Source: Chloroflexota bacterium
Lineage (GTDB): Bacteria > Chloroflexota > Limnocylindria > P2-11E
Direction of reading: 5' to 3'
Length of the DNA: 5,570 bases
Assembly (NCBI GenBank): GCA_005883775.1
Contig: VBEU01000196.1
Span: forward strand, 1-5,570
Shown: positions 1-5,570 of the stretch, one piece after another
Position numbering within the stretch: the stretch's first letter is position 1
Layout of the letters: each line of letters opens with the position of its first letter
Notes under the pieces: model-generated
Told to the model about the DNA's origin: nothing
The model's input: the letters and a program-made list of their open reading frames with translations, nothing else
Database searches by the model: none
Translations under genes and position numbers: made by a program

Positions 1-614
1 TCACGCACCATCGCAGGGTACGGGTGCGGGCCGATCGCCGATCCGAGCAGGTAGTACGTGGAGCGCACGTTGGTGACCCAGTCGCGGATCGCCTCGTTCA
101 CCGCATCCTTCAAGGTGCGGCTCCCCGCGTCGACCTCGCGCACCTCGGCGCCGAGGAGCTTCATGCGGAAGACGTTGGCCTGCTGACGTCGTGCATCGAC
201 GGTGCCCATGTAGACGACGCACTCGATTCCGAGCAGGGCGCACGCGGCCGCGCTCGCCACACCGTGCTGCCCCGCACCGGTCTCCGCGACGATGCGCCGC
301 TTACCCATGCGCTTGGCGAGCAGTGCCTGACCGACGGCGCTGTTGATCTTGTGCGCGCCGGTATGCGCGAGGTCTTCTCGCTTGAGGAGCACGCGGGCGA
401 GACCTACTGCGCGGGCAAGACGAGGGGCATCGGTCAGCGGCGTCGGCCGGCCCACCCAGTCGCGCAGGACCCGAGCGAGCTCGGTCTGAAATCGCGCGTC
501 GGCGCGAGCCTCGAGCCACGCCGCCTCGAGCTCCGCGACCGCTGGCATGAGCGTCTCGGGGAGATATTGGCCACCGAACTCGCCGTATCGACCAGGCTTC
601 GATTTCGTGATCAC
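1..614 (-). CDS. trpB: Tryptophan synthase beta chain (partial, C-terminus beyond window)
   Basis: TrpB condenses indole with L-serine to give L-tryptophan, using pyridoxal phosphate, in a complex with TrpA in the cytoplasm. Reading the minus strand from GTG at 614 gives 204 codons open to the window edge, about half of a usual TrpB of about 400 residues. Clear family signatures are visible: the N-terminal YGEFGGQYLPETLMPA (residues 10-25), GRPTPL (55-60), the PLP-lysine motif HKINSA with Lys89, ETGAGQHG (111-118) with the catalytic Glu111, and later VYMGTVDARRQQANVFRMKLLGAEV and the GSAIGPHPYP segment near the edge. The GTG start overlaps the trpC stop as GTGA, and the protein would lack only the usual few leading residues, so this start is favoured. 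No disruption is seen in the visible half. The type is unambiguous; a TrpB1-type (TrpA-partnered) enzyme is inferred from the operon context. Confidence 0.96.
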   Translation of the reverse strand, partial: MITKSKPGRYGEFGGQYLPETLMPAVAELEAAWLEARADARFQTELARVLRDWVGRPTPLTDAPRLARAVGLARVLLKREDLAHTGAHKINSAVGQALLAKRMGKRRIVAETGAGQHGVASAAACALLGIECVVYMGTVDARRQQANVFRMKLLGAEVREVDAGSRTLKDAVNEAIRDWVTNVRSTYYLLGSAIGPHPYPAMVR

Positions 615-1420
615 ACGCTCACCGTCCGCCTGATCGAAGCGATGCCGTGGATGAGCGGCCCCGGATCGTCGGCACGCATGAGGGCGGTGCCGACCAGGAC
701 CGCATCGACGCGCGCCGGGAGCATTCGCGCGTCGTCGACCGAGGCGATGCCGGATTCTGCGACGAGGATCTGATCCGCGTGCGCGAACGTGTGCAGTTGC
801 CGCACGCGGCCGACGTCGATGTCACTTGGCTTGCGAAGGTTCCGCGCATTCACACCCACCACCCGAGCGCCACATGACACCGCGCGACCGAAGGCGCTCG
901 CTTCGTGTGCTTCGACCAGCGCCGACATCCCGAGCCTTTTCGCGATGGAAACGAGACGCCGGAGCTCCTCGTCCAGGAGCGCCTCGGCGATGAGCAACAC
1001 CGCGTCCGCGCCGGCGGCGCGCGCTTCGTAGATCTGGTACGCATCGACGATGACGTCCTTCGCGAGAAGAGGCACGTCCACGGCGCTGCGGATGGCCACG
1101 AGATCGGAGAGCGACCCACCCCAGTGGCGGTGCTCGGTCAGCACCGAGATCGCCGTCGCTCCGGCTGCGACGTAGCGGACCGCCTGTGCAACGGGATCGA
1201 AGCTCTCGACGAGTACCCCCGAGGCGGGCGAGATCCGCTTCACCTCCGCGATGACCGCGACCGCCGATCGTCGGTGACGCAGCGACTGGAAGAACTGATC
1301 GAAGGGCCGGCCGGGTCCGACCTGCGCCCGCGCGCGGATCTCGTCGTCGGGCACGGCCGCGCGCGCGGCGGCGACGTCCGCGCGTCGCTCTCGTGTGACC
1401 TGATCCAGGAAGTCCGTCAT
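611..1420 (-). CDS. trpC: Indole-3-glycerol-phosphate synthase
   Basis: TrpC is the (beta/alpha)8-barrel enzyme that closes the indole ring, converting carboxyphenylamino-deoxyribulose phosphate to indole-3-glycerol phosphate with loss of CO2 and water. The ATG at 1420 overlaps the trpD stop as ATGA and gives 269 residues, a normal length for a monofunctional enzyme. Visible motifs are IAEVKRISPASG (57-68; Glu59 and Lys61 match the conserved active-site pair), ISVLTEHRHWGGS (91-103), LLAKDVIVDAYQIYEA (118-133; Lys121 matches the catalytic lysine of the KD motif), ALVEAHE, GVNARNL and a phosphate-binding VAESGI...VLVGTALMR end. A few positions differ from the commonest consensus: a Trp where FGGS is usual, and NARNL rather than NNRNL. 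They look like lineage variation rather than damage. No TrpF domain is fused to it. The open frame upstream of 1420 lies inside trpD and is only a reading-frame shadow. Confidence 0.96.
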   Translation of the reverse strand: MTDFLDQVTRERRADVAAARAAVPDDEIRARAQVGPGRPFDQFFQSLRHRRSAVAVIAEVKRISPASGVLVESFDPVAQAVRYVAAGATAISVLTEHRHWGGSLSDLVAIRSAVDVPLLAKDVIVDAYQIYEARAAGADAVLLIAEALLDEELRRLVSIAKRLGMSALVEAHEASAFGRAVSCGARVVGVNARNLRKPSDIDVGRVRQLHTFAHADQILVAESGIASVDDARMLPARVDAVLVGTALMRADDPGPLIHGIASIRRTVSV

Positions 1421-2440
1421 GCGGTCGCGGCCTCCGTCGCGCCGATCCGCCGGCTCGTGGCGACGAACCGCTCGAGGATGTCGCCGGCCTGACCGCGATC
1501 GATCGCTTCGGCCGCGAGTCTCGCCCCCTCGGGAAGATCGCGGGCGAGTCCCGCGACATAGCAGGCCGCGCCGGCATTCATCAGGATCGCCGCCCGCGCC
1601 CCGTCTCTCGCACCGCTCAGGACGCCTCGCGCCATCGTGGCATTTTTCGCCGGGTCGCCACCCTTGATCTCCGCGCGTCCGACAGGGGTCACGCCGAGAT
1701 CTTCTGGTTCGATGCGGCCCTCGCTGATCGATCCATCCCGAACCTCCCATGTGCGTGTGGGAAGAGAAGGACTGATCTCGTCGAGCCCGTCCCCGCCATG
1801 CACGACGAGGGCGTGGTCGGTCCCGAGCTCGACAAGGACTCCGGCGATCTTTTCCCCGAGGGCGAGGGACGGCACACCGAGCAGGAGCCGCCGGACGCCG
1901 GCGGGATTGGCGAGCGGCCCGAGCACGTTGAACACGGTACGTATCCCGATCTCCCGCCGCACGGGTCCCGCATGCCGCATCGCCGGGTGATAGCGCGGCG
2001 CGAACATGAAGCCGATCCGGGTCTCCTCGACGCAGCAGGCCACGCCCTCGGGTCCGAGGTCGATACGGACGCCGAGGGCCTCGAGCACGTCCGCGCTCCC
2101 ACACGCGCTCGTCGCCGCACGATTCCCGTGCTTCGCAACGCGGCCGCCGGCGGCGGCGGTCACGATGGCGCTCACCGTCGAGATGTTGAAGCTGTTGGAA
2201 CGGTCCCCGCCGGTGCCGACGATGTCGATCGCGTCTGCCGGCACGGTCACCCGCACCGCGACCTCGCGTAGTGCCGACGCGCAGCCCGCGATCTCGTCGA
2301 CCGTTTCGCCCCGGATGTGCAGCGCGGCCAGCAGCGCACCGAGCTGTGCCGGCGTGGCCTCGCCCGCCATCACCGACGCCATGGCCGAGCGCGCCTCGTC
2401 CCGCGTGAGCGTGCGACCGCCGGCGACCGCCACGAGAGCC

Positions 2441-2454
<14 letters not shown>
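1417..2454 (-). CDS. trpD: Anthranilate phosphoribosyltransferase
   Basis: TrpD transfers the phosphoribosyl group of PRPP to anthranilate, the second committed step. The 345 residues match the family length. Motifs in order: the helical N-terminal domain with GEATPAQLGALLAALHIRGET (31-51), the PRPP-binding GTGGD (80-84), NIST (90-93), KHGNRA (107-112), GSAD (118-121), FAPRYHPAMR (150-159), RTVFNVLGPLANP (171-183), HGGDGLDE (218-225) and KGGDPAKNA (263-271). All expected PRPP/anthranilate-site motifs are present. The start is TTG at 2454, inside the end of trpG (14-nt overlap), with GGAG 7 nt upstream. A GTG at 2433 with GAGG 5 nt upstream is a possible alternative that would remove seven residues. 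The gene is monofunctional and not fused to trpG. Its stop overlaps the trpC start as ATGA, so translational coupling is likely. Confidence 0.96.
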
Positions 2455-3015
<561 letters not shown>

Positions 3016-3019
<4 letters not shown>

Positions 3020-4358
3020 CGCACCATCTCCGCGCCGTCCACCAGCTCGATCGCGCGCAGGAGCGCGCGCGCCTTCGCTCTCGTCTCGAGCTCCTCCGCG
3101 GCCGGGTCGGAGTCGGCAACGATCCCGGCGCCCGCCTGGATGCGGCACACGCCCTCCGCGATGACGGCGGTGCGGATGCCGATGCAAGTGTCCATCCCGA
3201 CACGGTCCCTGCCGGGAAGCACGCGCGAAACGCGTCGAGCGCGTCGACGCCCGGAGCGAGCTCGCCATCGACCACCGACGTGAGGTGCATAACGTGGGAG
3301 AAGCGATCGACGCGCATGAGCTCGCGGACCCGCACGGTCCCCGCGCGCGAGACGCGGCCGATGTCGTTGCGCGCGAGGTCGACCAGCATGACGTGCTCGG
3401 CTCGCTCCTTCTCCGATGCGCGAAGCTCAGCCTCCATCGCGGCGTCCTCGGCGTCGTCGCGGCCACGCGGCCGCGTCCCGGCGATCGGGTACATCACGAC
3501 ACGACCATCCTCGACCCGGACGAATGGCTCGGGAGAGGCGCCGACGAGCGCGGCCCCCGCGAGGTCAACAAGGAACATGTAGGGAGAGGGGTTCACGTGC
3601 CGCAGCGCGCGGTAGAGCGCGAGCGGCTCGGGGGCCGGTCGGACGTCGAATCGCTGCGCAAGGACGATCTGGATGCAGTCGCCGTCAGCGATGAGCTGCC
3701 GGGCCTTCGCTACCCGAGCGCGGTACTCGTCGGCCGTCCCGTTCGCGGTGACCGTGCGAGCGACGCGCTCTCCCCGCGCCGGGAGCGACACGGGCGCGTC
3801 GAGCGCGGCGAAGACCCGGGCGATGCGGCTCGCGGCGTTTTCGCGCTCGTCCTCGACGTCATGCGCGATCACGAGGAGCGAATGACGGACGTGGTCGAAG
3901 CAGACGACGGTGTCGTAGATCGAGAACGCCGCTTCGGGCAGGCGGAGGACATCTCGTGACGCCGCCGGAAGGCGTTCAAAACGCCGCGCGGCCTCGTAGC
4001 CGACGTATCCGACCGCCCCACCTGAAAAACGCGGGAGGTCGCCGGCGGCGGTGCGCCGGTAGCGCCCGAGCTCGTCGCGCAGGATATCGAGCGGGTCGGC
4101 GTATTCGATGGTCCGGACGCCGTCGTCCTCGAGCATTGACGCGACCCCGTCTCGGAACACGAGGGTCGCGCGAGGAAGAACGCCGATGAAGGAGTAACGG
4201 CCCATGCGCTCCCCGCCCTCGACGCTCTCGAGAAGGAACGCGCCGCCCAGCGGGCGCAGCTTGGCGAACGCCGAGACCGGCGTCTCGAGGTCAGCGAGCC
4301 GCTCGCGCACCACCGGCACGAGCTCGCGTGTCTTTCTGGTCGTCGCCGTCAGCACCAC
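3016..4358 (-). pseudogene. trpE: Anthranilate synthase component I, with internal deletion/frameshift
   Basis: TrpE makes anthranilate from chorismate, using ammonia supplied by TrpG. From GTG at 4358 the first 388 codons are a normal TrpE. They include the feedback-site motif LLESVEGG (42-49), GDCIQIVLAQRF, NPSPY (about 256-260), PIAGTRPRG (about 291-299), HVMLVDLARNDIGRV (about 322-336) and FPAGTVSG (381-388). The frame then turns into non-TrpE sequence (WTLASASAPP...). Homology resumes in another frame at 3195 with MDTCIGIRTAVIAEG...QAGAGIVADSDP and runs to a TGA at 3018-3016. The family segment normally between these blocks (APK...RRGPYxGAVGYF...), about 33 residues, is absent. That is about 100 nt, so the frame is lost too. 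The broken frame would run on to a stop at 2562, inside trpG. The missing part includes conserved chorismate-site residues, so the product should be inactive. Either a real pseudogene or an assembly/sequencing deletion. GTG at 4355 is an alternative start with better spacing from GGAGG. Confidence 0.88.
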
Positions 4359-4361
4359 ACG

Positions 4362-4366
4362 CCTCC
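4362..4366 (-). promoter_or_regulatory. Ribosome binding site of trpE
   Basis: A GGAGG lies on the minus strand directly after the leader terminator's T run. It is 3 nt before the GTG at 4358 and 6 nt before the in-frame GTG at 4355. The spacing favours the second GTG as the true start, shortening TrpE by one residue. It is not paired within the terminator stem, so control appears to be at transcription termination rather than at ribosome access. Confidence 0.7.
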
Positions 4367-4370
4367 AAAC

Positions 4371-4400
4371 AAAAACCCTCGCCCGCTCACGGGACGAGGG
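4371..4400 (-). terminator. Intrinsic terminator of the trp T-box leader
   Basis: On the minus strand CCCTCG-T-CCCG (4400-4390) can pair with CGGGCGAGGG (4385-4376) around a TGAG loop. This makes a 10-bp GC-rich stem with one bulged T, followed by five T residues (4375-4371). Its 5' arm also contains the CTCG (4398-4395) needed to close the antiterminator, so the two structures are mutually exclusive, as in transcription-attenuating T-boxes. It ends 4 nt before the trpE ribosome binding site. Confidence 0.88.
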
Positions 4401-4625
4401 CTCGTGGTGCCACCCGATCTCGGTCCGCCATCGCTGGCGGACCCTTTGCCTCCGCGGTCACGGAGCGCCCTTCGGTAACGGTGGGCTTCCGGGCATCCCT
4501 AGGAAACGCTCTTCAGGATGCCGTCTCGCGGGATCCATTCGCGCCGCTTCCGTCGTCCGGGCTTCCACCTCTCCCCGGTTCTCTATCGGTTTTCCGCGGC
4601 CTAATCGCTCCCGCTCGAGCGACTT
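4371..4625 (-). promoter_or_regulatory. T-box riboswitch, Trp specifier (trp operon leader)
   Basis: This leader RNA senses uncharged tRNA(Trp) and lets RNA polymerase read into the trp operon when tryptophan is short. On the minus strand the stem I base pairs 4619-4609 with 4533-4525 (9 bp, 2-nt bulge), then 4600-4596 with 4547-4543. Between them is a specifier loop reading GAA-TGG-A, with the codon TGG at 4537-4535. The apical part has AGAGA (4584-4580) and a CCGGG/CCCGG stem whose loop contains GGTGG, as expected for the tRNA-elbow contact. Stem II is GGCATCC (4522-4516) with GGATGCC (4498-4492). A GCCC/GGGC helix (4486-4483, 4470-4467) sits where IIA/B is expected. Stem III is a perfect 9-bp hairpin (4443-4422). 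The T-box core GGGTGGCACCACG (4415-4403) has bulge TGGC (4412-4409), complementary to a tRNA 3' end GCCA, which fits the G73 discriminator usual in bacterial tRNA(Trp). The terminator follows at once. Helices were drawn by eye; the pseudoknot was not resolved. Confidence 0.9.
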
Positions 4626-4633
4626 TCGCCAAA

Positions 4634-4639
4634 ACTGTA
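4634..4639 (-). promoter_or_regulatory. Possible -10 box of the trp operon promoter
   Basis: On the minus strand TACAGT (4639-4634) matches four of six TATAAT positions and would start transcription near 4627, just before stem I of the T-box. The position fits a leader RNA promoter well. No TTGACA-like -35 is visible at normal spacing; that stretch is G/C runs. The call rests mainly on position. Confidence 0.3.
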
Positions 4640-4645
4640 GCACTA

Positions 4646-4678
4646 GGGGGTGGGGGCCCCCGACGGGGCAGGGGCCCC
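4646..4678 (+). other. G-run cluster in the divergent intergenic region
   Basis: The plus strand has four runs of four or more G at 4646-4650, 4652-4656, 4665-4668 and 4671-4674, with gaps of 1, 8 and 2 nt. This is close to a G-quadruplex pattern, although the middle gap exceeds the strict 7-nt limit. The same stretch contains a perfect 10-bp GGGGG/CCCCC palindrome (4652-4661) and GGGGCCCC (4671-4678), so ordinary hairpins would compete. It lies between the probable start points of the trp leader and the plus-strand peptidase gene. No function is shown. Confidence 0.4.
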
Positions 4679-4690
4679 GGAGCACCCGGC

Positions 4691-4718
4691 TTTGGGCTCA
4701 AGCGCCCGCCGCTAGATT
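4691..4718 (+). promoter_or_regulatory. Probable promoter of the HEFCH protein gene, leaderless
   Basis: TAGATT at 4713-4718 keeps the key TAnnnT of a -10 box. It is preceded 15-16 nt upstream by TTTGGGC (4691-4697), a weak -35 candidate. The GTG start codon at 4725 begins 7 nt after the -10 box, where a transcript would be expected to begin, so the mRNA is probably leaderless. No clear Shine-Dalgarno precedes the GTG, which agrees. Confidence 0.5.
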
Positions 4719-4724
4719 GAAAGC

Positions 4725-5192
4725 GTGAAATCGGTGCGCGGCGGGGGCCGTCCAGCAGGGCCAATGGTGGTCCGGTCGAAGCTTCCGACACACAGCGACG
4801 CCCTTCTCCGCGACGTCCTCTCCGGATTGCCTGCCGCGACCGGCTACCGCGTGACGGTCAAGCCCCTTCGCTACCGCATCGCTCCGCATCTGCAGGCCTT
4901 CACCTATTGGGACGAGCCCGAGATCGTGCTGCAGGTGCCCGAGCCTTTTCGACCGTTTCGCGAGATGGTCGACCTTGGCGCGGATGGGACGCCGATCGTC
5001 CTCTTCCGCACGCGCCGCGAGGTCATCCGGTTCCTTTACCTCCATGAGTTCTGTCACTGGTGGCTGTACCTGACCCACGGATGGGGATCGAGCGCGGAGA
5101 TCGCGTGTGATCGCTACGCCCTGGCGAATTACCGGCGGCGGGGTCCAGTTCGACCGCCCTCACTCCGCGCGCGACGCGACCGCGCCGCGTAG
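4725..5192 (+). CDS. Predicted small zinc metallopeptidase-like protein (HEFCH motif)
   Basis: I do not recognise a named family. The 155-residue product has a gluzincin-like metal site. HEFCH (107-111), in a hydrophobic helix (IRFLYLHEFCHWWLYL), supplies two histidines and the general-base glutamate of HExxH. A second helix, SSAEIACDRYAL, gives Glu125 as the likely third ligand, 13 residues after the second histidine, plus Asp129, the ExxxD arrangement of many compact zinc peptidases. The preceding strand-like TYWDEPEIVLQVP (60-72) could be the substrate-binding edge strand. No signal peptide or membrane anchor is evident, so it is probably cytoplasmic. The Arg/Pro-rich tail after residue 136 shows no domain character. 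The GTG start at 4725 fits a leaderless transcript; ATG at 4764 (residue 14) is an alternative and would remove a low-complexity N-terminus. It is divergent from the trp operon, so no link to tryptophan is implied. It may act on a specific protein substrate, but none is suggested by the sequence. Confidence 0.75.
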   Translation: MKSVRGGGRPAGPMVVRSKLPTHSDALLRDVLSGLPAATGYRVTVKPLRYRIAPHLQAFTYWDEPEIVLQVPEPFRPFREMVDLGADGTPIVLFRTRREVIRFLYLHEFCHWWLYLTHGWGSSAEIACDRYALANYRRRGPVRPPSLRARRDRAA

Positions 5193-5214
5193 CCAGCGCC
5201 GCTACGGAGACGAC

Positions 5215-5262
5215 CGAGCCGCGGGTGGCACCGGCGAGCGGGTTGTGCGCGAGCCGCGGGTG
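5215..5262 (+). repeat. 13-bp direct repeat CGAGCCGCGGGTG
   Basis: CGAGCCGCGGGTG occurs at 5215-5227 and again, identical, at 5250-5262, a 35-bp period. The core GAGCCGCGGGT of both copies is the exact reverse complement of 5355-5365, so either copy could form the long stem of the downstream palindromic element. The first copy may be a degenerate duplicate or a competing pairing partner. Confidence 0.7.
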
Positions 5263-5366
5263 CCCCGGGGACCCACCACGCGGAGTGAGCGAAAGCGAAC
5301 GACGCGGGTGGTGGGGAGGGTGCGGCGAGCGCACTGCCCCGAGCCGGGGACAGGACCCGCGGCTCT
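5250..5366. repeat. Nested inverted-repeat element (possible structured RNA or REP-like element)
   Basis: This intergenic stretch between convergent genes folds, by eye, into a closed multibranch shape. P1 is an 11-bp perfect inverted repeat, GAGCCGCGGGT (5251-5261) with ACCCGCGGCTC (5355-5365). Inside it are three hairpins. P2 has CCCACCA (5272-5278) with TGGTGGG (5309-5315) and CGCG (5279-5282) with CGCG (5303-5306), a GG bulge, then a GAAA tetraloop stem with alternating G-A/A-G mismatch pairs. P3 is GTGCG/CGCAC (5320-5324, 5330-5334). P4 is CCCCG/CGGGG (5337-5341, 5345-5349). On the plus strand the P2 loop is a GNRA tetraloop, which favours plus-strand RNA if it is an RNA. There is no T run, so it is not a classical intrinsic terminator, but it may still end transcription from both sides. 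A dispersed extragenic palindrome is an equal alternative. No known RNA family is recognised. Confidence 0.6.
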
Positions 5367-5374
5367 CGGCGTAG

Positions 5375-5570
5375 CTAGCGGCGCGGTGCCCGCGCGATCT
5401 CGAGAAGCCCTTCGAGTGTGGCGGTCGGAATGTGCAGGCTCGTCGCGGTCACCACGAGGTTATGGCGTCTCACCAAAGCGTTCAGCTCCGCGATCACTTG
5501 GGTGATTTCCGCGCGCATGCGATCCTCGCCCTGCTTCGTGATCGCCGCCTCGGACACGATCCGCTCGGAT
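5375..5570 (-). CDS. Hypothetical protein (5' end possibly beyond window)
   Basis: The minus-strand frame is open from the right edge to TAG at 5377-5375, giving 65 visible codons. A GTG at 5557 would give a 60-residue protein. The frame stays open upstream of it and no strong Shine-Dalgarno is seen there, so this may be the C-terminus of a longer protein. ATG at 5520 is another internal candidate. The visible part contains an amphipathic, coiled-coil-like helix (RMRAEITQVIAELNALVRRHN), then a short strand (LVVTATSLHI) and a final helix (ATLEGLLEIARA). No catalytic or DNA-binding motif is recognised. It converges with the metallopeptidase-like gene across the palindromic spacer. Its coding sense is supported by the helix periodicity and an ordinary amino-acid mix, unlike the Arg/Pro-rich shadow frames around it. 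Confidence 0.55.
   Translation of the reverse strand, partial: SERIVSEAAITKQGEDRMRAEITQVIAELNALVRRHNLVVTATSLHIPTATLEGLLEIARAPRR

Noticed and set aside
24..773. Plus-strand open frame of 249 codons opposite trpB/trpC
   Set aside because: It lies antisense to clear TrpB and TrpC sequence and shows no recognisable motif or ribosome binding site.
1421..2104. N-terminal extension of the trpC frame upstream of 1420
   Set aside because: The extension overlaps trpD in another frame and is Arg-rich; TrpC homology begins at the ATG overlapping the trpD stop.
4204..4728. Open frames across the trp leader on both strands, and the idea of a Trp-rich leader peptide
   Set aside because: The region is fully explained by the T-box structure. 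The open frames have no coding character, and no short ORF with tandem Trp codons was found.
5223..5238. Second T-box-like core, GGGTGGCACCGGCGAG, on the plus strand
   Set aside because: It resembles the T-box consensus, but no stem I, specifier loop or terminator with a T run accompanies it and no plus-strand gene follows. It is part of the GC-rich repeat region.
5250..5366. tRNA gene or CRISPR-like array in the palindromic spacer
   Set aside because: The outer stem is 11 bp rather than 7, there is no TTC arm or anticodon loop, and the two direct-repeat copies are too few and too short for a CRISPR array.

Overview
The window is visibly GC-rich. It is dominated by a minus-strand tryptophan biosynthesis operon in the order trpE-trpG-trpD-trpC-trpB, with trpB running off the left edge. 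The operon begins with a T-box leader RNA that carries a Trp (UGG) specifier, its own antiterminator and an intrinsic terminator. High GC content, a T-box on trp, GTG/TTG starts and an apparently leaderless neighbouring gene suggest a high-GC, Gram-positive-like or environmental lineage. Chloroflexota or a related metagenomic lineage is my best guess, but the sequence alone does not prove it.

Layout, reading the operon from right to left. The T-box leader (about 4625-4371) lies in front of trpE (4358-3016). trpG (3019-2441), trpD (2454-1417), trpC (1420-611) and trpB (614 to beyond the left edge) follow. Every junction overlaps by a few bases. The enzymes cover chorismate to anthranilate (TrpE/TrpG), phosphoribosylation (TrpD), indole-glycerol-phosphate formation (TrpC) and the indole-to-tryptophan step (TrpB). 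trpF is not between trpC and trpB, so the isomerase must be encoded elsewhere. trpE is not intact: near 3195/3196 about 100 nt that normally encode the segment between GTVSG and MDTCI are missing, and the frame shifts. This is either a genuine pseudogene or a sequence/assembly deletion.

The divergent intergenic region (about 4626-4724) has long G runs and probable promoters for both directions. To its right, on the plus strand, is a 155-residue protein (4725-5192) with an HEFCH zinc-protease motif and a downstream E-x3-D, probably translated from a leaderless mRNA. It converges with a minus-strand unknown ORF (5375 to beyond the right edge). Between these convergent genes is about 180 bp of noncoding DNA. 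It holds an 11-bp perfect inverted repeat enclosing three hairpins, one of them a GNRA-capped stem with two tandem G-A/A-G mismatch steps. This looks like a structured RNA or a REP-like palindromic element, and together with the broken trpE it is the most interesting part of the window.
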